Positions 1 to 10,895 of a stretch of 41,514 bases of DNA are shown here, in pieces; position 1 is the stretch's first letter; each line of letters starts with the position of its first letter. The stretch comes from Helochares maculicollis. Its lineage: Eukaryota; Arthropoda; Insecta; Coleoptera; Hydrophilidae. A program made the position numbers and the translations under genes. The DNA lies in the NCBI GenBank assembly GCA_033557835.1, contig JAWQRO010000357.1, positions 1-41,514 on the forward strand. Reading direction: 5' to 3'. Under the pieces are notes generated by a model that was given only the letters and a program-made list of their open reading frames with translations, did not search any database and was not told where the DNA came from.

Positions 1-1250
1 GTGAGATTCATCAAAATCTCGAGGTCAAACTTTGTCATGATTGCAATTCTTTCTTTATACTTCGTATAATAATACAGGAATGTGAAAAGCGAAGTGAATG
101 AAGGGGTTTAATGGGAGGCGATAGCTTTATTCTATCTCCTAGAATCTTGCCGGAAATGTTCTAAATAGATTCTGGGGCCCTCAAAACGTAGAGATCCATC
201 AAAATCTCGAGGTCAAACTTTGTCATGATTGTATTCTTTTATATACTTCGTATAACAGTACAAAATTATAGAAAGCGGAGCGAATAGGGGGCTTAAGGGG
301 AGGCGATAATCCACCTTCACACAGACGTTATGCCAGAATGGGCTAAATGAATTCAAAGGTACTCCAAACGTGGATATTCATGAAAATCTCGAGGTCGAAC
401 TTTGTCATAATTGTAATTCTTTCTTTATATTTCGTATAATAACACAAAACTGTAGAAATCAGAGCGAATAGGGGGCTTAAGGGGAGGCGATAACCCACCT
501 TCACGCAGACGTTATGCCAGAAATGGGCTAAATGAATTCAAAGGCACTAGAAACGTGGATATTCATCAAAATCTCGAGGTCAAACTTTGTCATAATTGTA
601 ATTCTTTCTTTATACTTCATATAATACCACAAAACTGTAGAAATCAGAGCGAATAGGGGGCTTAAGGGGAGGCGATAACCCACCTTCACACAGACGTTAT
701 GCCAGAAATGGGCTAAATGAATTCAAAGGCACTCCAAACGTGGATATTCATCAAAATCTCGAGGTCAAACTTTGTCATAATTGTAATTCTTTCTTTATAT
801 TTCGTATAATAACAAAACTGTAGAAATCAGAGCGAATAGGGGGCTTAAGGGGAGGCGATAACCCACCTACACGCAGACGTTATGCCAGAAATGGGCTAAA
901 TGAATTCAAAGGCACTAGAAACGTGGATATTCATCAAAATCTCGAGATCAAACTTTGTCATAATTGTAATTCTTTCTTTATACTTCGTATAAGACCACAA
1001 AACTGTAGAAATCAGAGCGAATAGGGGGCTTAAGGGGAGGTGATAGCCCCCCTTCACACAGATGTTATGCCAGAAATGGGCTAAATGAGTTCAGGTGTGC
1101 TCGAAACGTGGAGATTCATAAAAATCTCGAGGCCAAACTTTGTCATGATTGTAATTCTTTCTTTATACTTATTATAATAATACAGGATTGTGAAAAGCGG
1201 AGCGGTTGGGAGGATTAGGGGGGGCGATAGCCCCTCCCCCCTCCACACAA
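1..1250. repeat. Tandem repeat array, ~185-bp unit, seven copies
   Basis: A satellite-like array. The anchor word attcat/atccat, followed by caaaatctcgagg and caaactttgtca, recurs at about 6, 194, 376, 561, 746, 929 and 1114, giving spacings of 188, 182, 185, 185, 183 and 185 bp. Each unit also holds gcgaatagggggcttaagg, an aggcgata word and tatgccagaaatgggctaaa. Units 3-6 are the most alike and alternate in several diagnostic bases, so a two-unit higher-order repeat of ~368 bp is likely. Units 1, 2 and 7 are more diverged. The array starts at the window edge and ends in C-rich and CA/CATA simple sequence near 1215-1285. The weak open frames inside it are repeat sequence, not genes. Confidence 0.95.
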
Positions 1251-1290
1251 ACACACACGTCCATACATACATACAGACATATTGCACAAA

Positions 1291-4200
1291 ACAGTCGTAC
1301 TGTTAATACGGAATTAATAATCGAAAACTAATGCTAAGATTCACCCTAGATTTGAAAATGGTTCGGAGATTAATGTTTCGTTTTCAGTTCAAGGAAGACG
1401 CTGCGGAAGCATTGATTATTTCGGGAAGCGTTTCAAACAATATGACTTTGATCTTGATGTCCTTGGATTGGAAAAGTTTCCATTTCGAAACCAACTGCGT
1501 GACTCAAACTCAAAAATATACTGATTTTAGGGCTACGATTATATCGAAGTATCAGTCTTTTGCTGATTGTTTAGTGCGTGGCCAAAATTGCAACTCGATA
1601 CTGTCTGAGCAACTGGTTTACTAATAAAAAGTACCATCTGGGTCTGAAAATTGATATAGATCCAGGTTTTTTCCTAAATCAAACGGTTTAACCGCTCTCA
1701 TGTTGACGACAAGACATCACCGGAGTTCTGAGAGTAGTCAAAATGGTGTTGGGTGACCTTAAAACGGCGCAGATCTACCAATTGCGTAGTGATGTATAGT
1801 AACATTGCATCAGTTTAAGAACCACATGATGATTAGTTCGATTAGAGCATAGTTCAGGCCCGGTGGCGAAATGAAATTAAAATGTATACACATTGTTTAG
1901 ACCATGATTAGATTATGCTTTAAATAAACATATTCAAATGAGAATTCAACACGTGTGGAACCACTTCCAAATAAATAGCACATTCCTTCTACATGGTCGT
2001 ATTCTACATTCTGCCAGCGTTGATTGAAAATGCACAACCCGACCCAAAATAGCGCAAAATAAATAGCAGATCAAACCCAATTAAGAGCGTTCATAATAAA
2101 ACTAAAAAACCTCTGTTTATCTTACCTGCCTTTTATCCATCACTAGCAGAGGCTTACAGAAGCCAAATAACAAAAAAATGACGAAATTAGCAAGTAGAGG
2201 ATTCTGAGCAAATCGTAAATCGAACAGGAAATTGGGGAAATTTGCATCGCTTGTGATGTTTTCAACAAATATTTATAGAATGATTAGCACTATAGCTCGC
2301 GTTAGCTTTCTGCATTTCCAATTATTAGAACCATCCTGACATTACAAAGCAACATTTAGCGGGAATAGAAATTATGTAAACAATCGACTTTTCCCACCAC
2401 TGCAAATAAAAGCCACGAAATACAATAAAGATGATTAAAGCTTAACGATGTCTGCTTTCCAGCCGGTAGGTCAGGGTAAAACCCCAAGAATTTTGGTTTT
2501 TGGTGGCAGCTGCAAATACATTAAAACATAAACGCGCTAGTACCTGCCATTAGAGAGCCTACACGATTTAATTAGGTTTTTCAGAAGTGGTCCGCACATT
2601 ACTTGGTTTTTCAGAATGTTCTATGATGCAAATAGTTGGTACGAGTTCGTCACGTCCTATCCCTTTTGCAGGAAAGACTTTCTTGAATCATACTTAGTAA
2701 TCAATTTGAACTTGCTAAGGAAAAAGGGGGCATGCGTCATTGTTTATGAATATCAAAACAGTAACGCAACATGCCACGCTCTGACAAATTTCTAGCTGAT
2801 GCAAGCAGCTCTTGCGTCTTCTAGCGCAGAAGCCCAAAACAAGGCGCACTTGCCCAAATATGGGTGATTTAGCTCCGATTAGGAGCTACGGATGAGAATA
2901 TATCAATCAAAGTTGCCAACGTAGGACAAATAGATCAGTTAAGCCAAAGTGCACCGCAATTACTTCCTTAACGAGAGGCATTTTGTAACTGTACCATTTT
3001 CGACTGATCTTACAACTAGCAATTACTGCGTATTCTGGAGTCCAAGAAGAATTTAAAAGGCTATAACTACACACAAGCAATGTGCCCAGACAGTTTTTGT
3101 AACGAAGATATGATCGACAAAGAGGACTGACAGACGGGGAGGTGATATTTTGATCATAGTTCTCGATAAATATAAATCATAGGAGCGCAAGAAATGATCT
3201 CAGCAGGAATAAAAGATACAGCTCTTGATACAAGCATCTTTCAAGCCACTAAATTGACTACATCGCAATCTTGCAAGGCGAATCCAGAAGCGGATCCACT
3301 CAAGCGTAGCTTCAAATTATTGGCGGACGTCAACATTGCAGAATGCAGAAGATCAATTAGCATAGTTTATATTGAAAGTTGATTGGGAAGAGAATTAAGC
3401 GCACCATATTCGCTGGTAGTGCAGCTTGTTTGTGGTACCACCACAGATGCATACCAGCGCTGGGTACCAGTTATGATACAAGTTACTCGGAAGAGCGGAA
3501 CAAAACTGTTTACTAAGCCATATTACTCAGCCCCGCTAGCAAATTTCTAAGTTTTACTACGCTTCCAACTATCTGACGTAAAATCTTTAGAAATAGTACG
3601 TGAAAAACGTGATTAATAACTAATTCCGTCGGCTCCTCTTAGTCAGCCGCTATTAGAGAGTCATTAGTTCCTATTAACCCAACAATTTTTAATTACTATT
3701 TTGCTTAATTTAATAGTAACTCGCTAAATTACATGAATGTGGAACGCTAATGTTTACTAATTGCCTCTAATGCATTTCAACGCCTTTGCTATGTAAACAG
3801 GCTGCATAAATATTATTGTGCACAATGTACACAGTTATATTAGTTTTATTGTCTGTAACGCGGCTAGTGAATGATCGCTTAAATAGAAATTATTAATAAA
3901 TATTGGTGTTTTCTATTCCAGCATTGTTGTGGTGGAGATTTAAGAATCGTACCGCTTTCGTACATGTACATGTTTATTAATATTATTATAATAAGCTGAT
4001 AACCGCAGAATTTGCGTCAGAACACGCAAACAGCAATTTTCCCCATCATTTTGTGTAATTAGTTTTGCTTTGGCACTTAAATTTCGTAATAACAATAATA
4101 AATAAGCAGAACTCACCGAAAGTGTCCTACATTTGACGCAAATCAAGTCTGAAATGAATCCTGAGTAGGAATCCTTTTCCTTGGTAGTAACGAAATTAAC

Positions 4201-5234
4201 GACTGCCGGAACCATTGTTAAATAATTAACACACATTATTAATTGCCACCTATTCTTAATGATGCTTATACTTAAAAAAATTTAAGTACATTTACAAATC
4301 AATTTTTTATCAGTAAACTAGCGGAAGTTGACTGGAGTCTTTGGGATTTTGAGAACAACTGCTTCCACTATGCACGTTCAGATTGAGGACTTGTGGATAT
4401 CTAGAATGGAAGTATGTAGGTGCTGACGTCAAAGCCACTACTCTTTGCTTTTTGTTGGTTTTCGGTGCTTATAATTCATCTCTAAAATCCAACTTACTAA
4501 GTGAATAGAGAGTGTGCCAGGGGCAATGCAGAGGCCTTATTTTTATTAAGTTCACAATTGAGAAGTTGAATATGTTAATTTTTCTACACTCTCCGAATAG
4601 ACAATAGGATTTATAGTACGTGATAATTATTAACATGCAGCAGAGACGCAAAATCCAATACCACTCGCATTATCATTGGTTATCATTGAAAAAGGGTACC
4701 CTTATTTTCATGGTGAATGCATTCAAGCATTCAAGTAAAATGACGCAGGTAGCTCTTATAACCGATAAGAAGGTCACTAAACTTTAATTTTCGTCTGCAA
4801 TTGTAAAAACAAGCGCTGTTTATTTCAAAGTCTTATGTTTCAAACACAAGCACATACAAACATGTATACGAGCATTAACATTGGTTAACAATAAATTAAT
4901 AAAACAATCATGAATATAAATCCAATTCATCAAAATAGCGAAAGTTGCTCAGAGAAACGTAAATTTGCAGCGTGGGTGGACATGAACATTTTGCCTGCTT
5001 GTGTCAATTCAGGAACATTTCGGATTTTCATTTCGCCTCTTCAAATTATATCAATTTGAATTACCGCCACGCCTATGCAGCAGGGCTGCCGCAGCTACAA
5101 TAAATTCAAGTGGAGCAACAACCACATACAACGAAAGTTACCAGAACATAACCTACAACATTTGCACACATAACCTAGAAAAGTACCAAATAATAGTTCG
5201 TGGTTCGGTCCAATTCGCTCGAAATTTTAAAAAA
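1291..5234. other. Gene-free stretch, nothing recognised
   Basis: AT-rich sequence between the tandem array and the XTBD gene. Short open frames (for example 1331-1624 and 3194-3382 on +) have no recognisable domain or clear splice context, and I do not call them genes. About 5000-5234 is probably the promoter and 5' leader of the XTBD gene. I saw no tRNA and no transposon ends. Confidence 0.6.
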
Positions 5235-7978
5235 ATGCCTGATTTTCCTACTGATTGGGATCTAGATCAATATTTTGATGAAACTGAGCCAGAACAGCAT
5301 TGGCAGTTACGCCGAGAGTTCATGAAAGTACATAAAGACAAATTTCCCGAAGATTACTTAGTTGCATTGGCAAGAGCATTCACCAATCATGAATTCATGG
5401 GATGTAGGTGAGCGTTACGATTGTTATTATCAGGAGATAATGTGCATGTTTAACTCATTTGACCAATTCCTTCCTAAATAATTCACAGGCAAATAGATGT
5501 TTACCGAAACAATAAAAAATATCTTCTAAACACATGATTAAATATAAAAAGTATTGTACGGCGCTCATATGCCGTACAATTACTTTAGAAAATATATGAT
5601 ATATTCTCTACAGCGTCAACCCCTACTCCTTTTGTTTACGTGTTCTCTAAGCAGTCTTAGTCTTTGTGTTTTTTCCTGTAAGCGCCATTAAGTCAAACCA
5701 CATTCGTTTCCTGTTCTCTATCAACAACAGTAGTTTAATTTCTCCTAATTGGCTCCTCACTGCACTGTTACTGATGTGATTTCTTCTAATTACCCTTCTT
5801 GCCTCTGTGGAATAAGGCATCTCACTTGCCTGTATTCTGCGTTTGTCTCCGTCATTCTATTGCTTGTGAACACCCGCCCTTACCCCTGCAGTTCACATCC
5901 ACACCCGTTGTACATATCGTCCAGTAGCACCAATAAGTAGCAATGGCCCTTGGACGGATTCTTACAGTTGTGACAAACCCCATCACATTGCTATTATTTG
6001 CTCTTATTAGAATCCGAGCCAGCGTGCACTATAGCTCTAAAGTGTCTCGTGTACCTCCTATTCTACTTCTTCTCTATTAGGCACGAAAGTTTAACATGTT
6101 GTTTTGTTGTCAAGATATGGCGCATCAAATCTATTGAAGTAACCTTTGGAACCGAAAGCGCCATTTTTCGGTAAGACTTCCTCCACAACAAAACGTCATA
6201 TTCGTTTAGTTGTTTAAGAGTTAGTAGCATACGTCTTTTTTGTGTGGAACATGTCTAACTTTGCGCCAAGTAAAGAGCATTTGCGGCGGCATCTAATGAT
6301 TTTCTTGTTCAATCAAAAGAAACAGGCAACGGATAGTCATCAAATTCTTATAGAGACTTATGGTAATCTAGCTTCGACTATCAAGACTTGTGAACGCTGG
6401 TTTCAACGTTTCAAAAGAGGCGATTTCAATGTTATAGACATAGAATGTGAAAACCGACCAAAAAAGTTTAGAGACGAATTATAAGCATTGTACGAAGACG
6501 ATACATAAATACAACAAATGATGGCGGAGCAGTTGAATGTCACTCGGCAAGCCATTGAGAGCAATGGGGAAGATTCGAAAGGTTAGAAAATGGGTTCTAC
6601 ACACACTGAACGAACCGCAGATGGAAAGACGAAAAACTGTGTGCGAAATGCTGTATTTATGCCACAAAAGAAAGAGTTCTTTTGCATCTGGCGATGAAAA
6701 ATGAGTATATTTTGAGAATCCCAAATGTAAGAAATCATGGGTAACGCCAGGAGAACGACCAACATTGACTACAAAACCGGATCATTTTGTGTGTGATGGG
6801 ATCAAAAGGGAGTAGTGTACTACGAGCTTCTCAAACCCGGCGAAACAGTCCGCTACCGACAACAAATGATCAATTTAAACCACGCATTGATCAAAAAACG
6901 CCCAGAATGGGCTCAAAGACACGACAAAGTCATTCTGCAGCATGACAACGCTCCTGCACATTCAGCCAAAGTGGTCAAAGAAACGATTTCTTTGTGTAGC
7001 TGAGAACTCCTACCTCACCCGCCGTATTCACCAGACCTGGCGCCTTCTGATTATTACCTCTTCTCAGCGATGTGACACGCACTGGCTGATCAACACTTCA
7101 AGACTTTCAAGGATGTACAAAAATGGCTCGATGAATTGATATTAATGAAAGTTGAAGCTTTCTTTTGGAATGCTATCCATAAATTGCCCGAAAGATGTAT
7201 AAAATGGTAAAAAGCGAGAGCCAATACTTTGAATAAAAAAACGTTTCACCATTGTTTTTTAAATAATTGCGTGTTTTTCATTACAAAAACGACATTTTAC
7301 ACTTGTGCACTTGGTAGATACTGGTTTTATGGTCTTGTTTAAATCGACGAAACACTCGTCATGGACCGTATTTCATACCAACTGAGTGTTTTCTTAAACA
7401 CTTTTTAACAGAATCAATTTCTAACAACTAAAAAAGTGTTGCTATGTTTCTAGGAGGGACATGATTAAAAATAAATCATAATGTAACCATAGCTGTACAC
7501 GTTGAGTAAATTTTTCATATTTCAAGCTATCCACCCGCGTTGATGCTGAGAATAGCTGAACTCTCCAAAGATGTTGCACGGAATTATCGTGAGTCAAAGA
7601 AGACTAAGCTCCAAAGGACGTTCGTTTCAGCTAAGAATGCAGCAGAAAATAAAGTACAAAGTAAGTAGCCTCAGATGAGTAGAATGTGTTAGAGTTGTTT
7701 ATGCACAAGCTTAGTAGCTATTTTGCCAACAAATTCTGAAAGCGATTAGTTCAGGTTTTTTACTTTTACTTTATATTGTAGAAGTATAGAGCTGTGAGTA
7801 GAGGATTGCGCAATTAAAGGCGTTACGATTTTTAATTTAAAACTAAAAAATCGTAACGTAAATCATAAACTGGATATATCACATGTAACAACATAAAGCC
7901 GTTTAGAACGCTAATAAATGTATTTTCTTTTTCGTTGCAGGAAAACCAAGTTGCCCAAGCAGTTATACACAAAAATAA
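5235..7978 (+). CDS. XTBD (XRN2-binding) domain protein, CDKN2AIPNL/PAXT-1-like, three exons
   Basis: Predicted coding exons are 5235-5407, 7527-7660 and 7941-7978, joining in phase to 114 residues; human CDKN2AIPNL is about the same size. The XTBD spans roughly residues 18-85: an acidic start, the helix with WQLRREFM, the FPED turn, LVALARAFTNHEFMGCSYP across the first junction, then a basic helix (LMLRIAELSKD). In this family XTBD binds the nuclear 5'-3' exonuclease XRN2; a role as XRN2 partner here is inference. Donors gtgagc and gtaagt and acceptors ttcaag and gttgcag support the splicing. ATG 5235 is the first in-frame ATG after a long open leader. Intron 1 (2.1 kb) carries a decayed mariner. 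A poly(A) signal AATAAA (7974-7979) overlaps the stop codon. The domain call is confident; the third exon is a little less so. Confidence 0.85.
5553..5580. repeat. Perfect 10-bp inverted repeat in intron
   Basis: attgtacggc (5553-5562) and gccgtacaat (5571-5580) form a perfect stem with an 8-base loop, within intron 1 of the XTBD gene. No function is evident. Confidence 0.85.
6080..7314 (+). mobile_element. Decayed Mos1-like mariner transposon in intron 1 of the XTBD gene
   Basis: The 3' terminal inverted repeat (about 7286-7314) is close to the Mos1-type end with ACAAGTGTAAAATGTCGTTT on the complementary strand. The 5' end (6080-6107) is a diverged match. Both ends abut TA (6078-6079 and 7315-7316), the mariner target duplication. 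The length of 1235 bp is slightly below the ~1.3 kb typical of Mos1. Its orientation matches the host gene, and it lies wholly inside the intron between 5407 and 7527, so it should be removed by splicing. Confidence 0.9.
6251..7210 (+). pseudogene. Mos1-like mariner transposase, broken
   Basis: The remnant starts at ATG 6251. The N-terminal DNA-binding part is readable to about 6484 (CERWFQRFKRGDFNV, the usual mariner pre-linker helix). Stops and frameshifts then follow in quick succession. The middle resumes at about 6800 in another frame with WDQKGVVYYELLKPGETV, then the second catalytic block LQHDNAPAH near 6945-6970. A further frame change leads to a weak C-terminal trace ending near KLPERC. 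There are many stops and at least three frame changes, so it cannot make transposase. The subfamily assignment (mauritiana/Mos1-like) comes from these motifs and the terminal repeats. Confidence 0.9.
7821..7858. repeat. Perfect 13-bp inverted repeat in intron 2 of the XTBD gene
   Basis: cgttacgattttt (7821-7833) pairs with aaaaatcgtaacg (7846-7858) across a 12-base loop. It sits in the small intron 7661-7940. It could be a foldback or a tiny terminal-inverted-repeat remnant; no function is evident. Confidence 0.85.
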
Positions 7979-7979
7979 A
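7974..7979 (+). terminator. Poly(A) signal overlapping the XTBD stop codon
   Basis: AATAAA begins two bases before the TAA stop (7976-7978) and contains it. The next clear AATAAA is not close, so the 3' UTR may be only about 15-30 bases long. Confidence 0.5.
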
Positions 7980-8342
7980 CTATTGTAACATTTATTTTAG
8001 GGTTTTTATATCAATGAATTAAAATTTTATAGTAATGACGATTATTATTTATCCTATCCTGTGCGTAATTATGCAATGCTGCATTGCTGATTTTACTGCT
8101 CTAATTACCGTAGAGGAGTCCAGCTAGTAATTATTTTGTTGTGTTATCAAAAAGCAAAACAATTCATACTATGATTAGGACAAACTGTATTAATTACAGC
8201 CTTAAGAACATCAATAGTAGTTATGCTAAACGGATTAAGAGCGATTTATAAGAAAATTCAGGTTTTGAAAAGTTCTCGTCGTTAACGTTAGCAACCACAC
8301 ATGCTGGCAAATATTCTCAAAAGAAGAAGAAATCGATCGGTA

Positions 8343-8386
8343 ACATAACCTCAACTAGTGCAGTATTGTAGGGTTTTAGGTTATGT
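8343..8386. promoter_or_regulatory. Inverted ACATAACCT / AGGTTATGT pair upstream of the MTRES1-like start
   Basis: acataacct (8343-8351) and its exact reverse complement (8378-8386) flank the likely transcription or leader region, 23-66 bases before ATG 8409. The same 9-mer occurs twice in the leader of the neighbouring XTBD gene (5146-5154 and 5168-5176). A shared housekeeping-promoter motif is possible but unproven. Confidence 0.4.
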
Positions 8387-8408
8387 AATTAAAAACATCT
8401 TTAAAATT

Positions 8409-9060
8409 ATGTTGTCTTTACTACGAAATAGGTTGTGTTTTAGTATACTCAGGTATAATTTAAGTAGGCAATTTTATCAAAATACGATAGCTCGACCGCA
8501 TTCTGTGTGGAAATGCCGAAATATTTTATTAGCAAATTCAGTAAGAATCAATTTCCAAAGCGAGCGCTACAAGAGCAAAAAGAAAAAGGGCAGAGGGTCT
8601 CAGCAGGAAGAAAATGAGGAGAGCGACGATGATGAGAGTAAGGACAACGAAGACGACGACCTCAACAAACACACGAAAGTCATGAACGTGTCGGTCGCTT
8701 CTCCACGATTGGACCTTTTGTTGAAGTCAGGACTTGGTATGGCGAGGAACAAGGTAGAAACGTTATTCTACGAAAGCAAGATCCGAGTTAACGGGAACAA
8801 GGTTTTTAAAAAGAGCGAGCCCGTCCAAGTGGGGGATGAAGTTGATGTTATCAAAGGTAGACAAAATTGTATTTCGGCTGTTTTCACAAGTAGCTGGTGA
8901 TTTGTTTTTAGGCGTTAGCATAAATAACCCAGAGTTCCTAACGGTAGCAAGAGTGGAGGTATTATCCATATCTCCGAAGGGCGAGTCATTGAACGTTAAG
9001 TTACGGAGGTATAAATCGTTGACAATAGAGAATTACGAAGATAAATGGAAGCCTGATTAA
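8409..9060 (+). CDS. Mitochondrial S4-domain RNA-binding protein, MTRES1-like, two exons
   Basis: Exons 8409-8856 and 8912-9060 join in phase (split Gly codon) across a 55-bp intron to give 198 residues. Residues 1-50 are Arg-rich and almost free of acids, as in a mitochondrial targeting sequence. A Lys run (57-60) and an acidic tract (67-84, EESDDDES and similar) follow. The S4 fold is at about 98-150 (SPRLDLLLKSGLGMARNKVE, then IRVNGNKVFKKSEPVQVGDEV), with a short conserved tail ending YKSLTIENYEDKW. Vertebrate MTRES1 (C6orf203) has this layout and binds mitochondrial RNA and stalled ribosomes; the same role here is inference from the family. ATG 8409 is the first in-frame ATG, with an open but ATG-less frame before it. 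The gene starts 431 bp downstream of the XTBD stop, same strand. Confidence 0.85.
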
Positions 9061-9331
9061 TTATATATTTATTATTGTTGTATTGTTGAAGTCAATATAT
9101 ATTTTAATTTAGCTTCAATCAATTTATTGTAGATACGCTAGATAAATGACATTAGTTATTAGTTAGTCGAGTTATATAGAAAACCACAGTAGAAATATTG
9201 GTAAGGCAGCTAAATAATACCACATTATCTTTAAACTGTCTCTATGTATGGTGTAAATTCTTTGATGGGGGGCTCAATACATTTTCAAATAGGGTATATT
9301 TATGATAATTCTGTGTTTTACAACTAATCTA

Positions 9332-10600
9332 TTGGGTTAGCAACTAAGTAATTGCGGATTTCACTCATAGATGGCTTCAGTTGAATTTTTAGGTTTGCAG
9401 ACGTAGTACAAATGTAAAACACATTTTGTTATTTGATAGTTGGCAATTTAGCTGTCAATCAGTAAAAAAGTTTTTTGATCGGTTGCGTAGTTTTTGTTTG
9501 GCCTTCGTTGAAAAATGGAAAATCAAAAGGAACATTTTCGTCATATTTTGTTTTTTTATTTCCGCAAAGGGAAAAACGCAGCAAAAGCTCATGAAAAGTT
9601 ATGTGCCGTTTATGGTGACGAAGCCTTAAAAGAACGGCAGTACCAATATTGGTTTGCCAAATTTCGATCTGGTAATTTTTCACTCAAAGATGAAAAACGC
9701 ACTGGTCGTCTAGTTGAACTTTATGACGTCCTAATCAAAGCAATAATCGATTCGAATCGTCACAGTACAACACGTGAGATTGCAGAGAAGCGTCATGTAT
9801 TACATACATGCATTGAAAATCACTTAAAACAACTTGGCTATGTTCAAAAACTCGATACATGGGTTCCTCACAAACTGAAAGAAACGCATTTAACGCAACG
9901 CATTAACAGCTGCGATTTGCTAAAGAAACGTAGTGAAAATGATCCATTTTTAAAACGACTGATAACTGGCGGTGTAAAATGGGTTGTTTACAACAATATC
10001 AAGAGGAAAAAATCGCCAGGTTAACCAACTAAAACAACATCAAAAGCTGATATTCATCAAAAGAAGGTTTTGTTATCCGTTTGGTGGGATTACAAAGGAA
10101 TTGTCTATTTTGAACTCTTACCACCCAACCTAACGATTAATTCTGATGCCTACATTGAGCAACTAACGAAATTAAACAATGCTGTTGAAGAAAAGCAACC
10201 CGAATTGACTAATCGAAAAAGTGTTGTATTCTATCATGACAATGCAAGGCCACAAACATATTTAGTCACTCGGCAAAAATTATTGGAGCTTGGTTGGGAT
10301 GTTTTGCCACATCCACCATATAGTCCTGACCTTGCTCCACCTGATTACTTTTTGTTTCGATCTTTACAAAGCTCCTTGAATGGTAAAAAATTCAATAATG
10401 ATGATGGTGTCAAATCGTACCTGATTCAGTTTTTTGCTAATAAAAACCAGAAGTTTTATGAACGTGGGATTATGATGCTGCCTGAAAGATGGCAAAAGAT
10501 CATTGATCAAAATGGGCAATACATTACAAAATAAAGTTATTTAGTTCCATGAAAAAATTGTCTGATTTTCTAAAAAAATCCGCAATTACTTAGTTGCCAA
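9332..10600 (+). mobile_element. Mariner transposon, mellifera type, nearly full length
   Basis: The 5' terminal inverted repeat (9332-9361) begins ttgggttagcaactaagtaa. The complementary 3' repeat (about 10576-10600) ends in acttagttgccaa. The outermost four or five bases of the 3' repeat are missing or diverged. Both ends abut TA (9330-9331 and 10601-10602). The length of about 1.27 kb is normal for the family. The element lies between the MTRES1-like gene and the Brahma segment. Its first 135 bases match those of the copy at 41380 except for two adjacent bases, so this family has moved recently on an evolutionary scale. Confidence 0.95.
9515..10534 (+). pseudogene. Mellifera-type mariner transposase, inactivated
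   Basis: The reading frame is continuous from ATG 9515 to TAA 10534 (340 triplets with the stop), apart from one internal TAA at 10022-10024 (codon 170). Family landmarks are present: the N-terminal helix-turn-helix part (FYFRKGKNAAKAHEKL, WFAKFRSGNF), the linker WVPHKLKE, then HDN (second catalytic Asp, residue 242) and PYSPDLAPPDYF (third Asp, residue 277) with exactly 34 residues between them (the D34D signature). The first catalytic block, normally TGDEKW, reads TGGVKW here, so the first Asp (residue 153) is lost. The usual HDNARPH reads HDNARPQ. About three codons also seem to be missing next to the internal stop. The protein is therefore dead by at least two independent changes. Confidence 0.95.
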
Positions 10601-10712
10601 TATTAAGACCCCTAAATGCTACAAATGAGAAAATTTATGTTTAAATTCTTTTTGAAAATTAAAATTTAAAGTTTTAAGAAAATATATTTTATAAATATAA
10701 TAAACAGAAAGG

Positions 10713-10895
10713 ATGAATTGCATTTTCATAAATGTCTGTAAGTACAAGTCCTTGACATTAGAAAATAAGGGCATTATTTGCTTTGAAAATAATGTTAATT
10801 CTATTCAGACAACTGAAAAACTAGAAACTGTTGATGCTACAAATGAGTATGATTTGGGTGTTTTAAATCTCCGTGCACTATACTCATGTAAATAG
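10713..10895 (+). CDS. Short open frame with an MTRES1-like peptide, status unknown
   Basis: A 60-codon frame starts at a true ATG just beyond the mariner. Its residues KYKSLTLEN match the MTRES1-like tail RYKSLTIEN encoded at about 9007-9033, and the codons differ mostly at silent third positions. The rest (ending LNLRALYSCK) is not recognised and does not match the MTRES1-like tail. It may be a decayed duplicate of that gene's 3' part, an alternative terminal exon (an AG, from ctgtaag, precedes the matching segment), or chance. Confidence 0.25.
   Translation: MNCIFINVCKYKSLTLENKGIICFENNVNSIQTTEKLETVDATNEYDLGVLNLRALYSCK

Noticed and set aside
1081..1287. 68-codon minus-strand open frame
   Set aside because: It lies within the last unit of the tandem repeat and adjoining simple sequence, and encodes no known domain.
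1331..1624. 97-codon plus-strand open frame
   Set aside because: No domain, no clear splice context and no start-site support. It could be a repeat-derived fragment but nothing shows it.
5001..5234. N-terminal extension of the XTBD protein
   Set aside because: The frame is open but begins at GTG and contains no ATG before 5235. The extension is low-complexity (Ser/Thr/Asn) and the family's usual length fits ATG 5235.
8358..8408. Upstream extension of the MTRES1-like protein
   Set aside because: It would need a GTG start; ATG 8409 gives a normal mitochondrial targeting N-terminus.
8763..8969. Minus-strand open frame opposite the MTRES1-like gene
   Set aside because: A shadow of the real coding sequence across its short intron.
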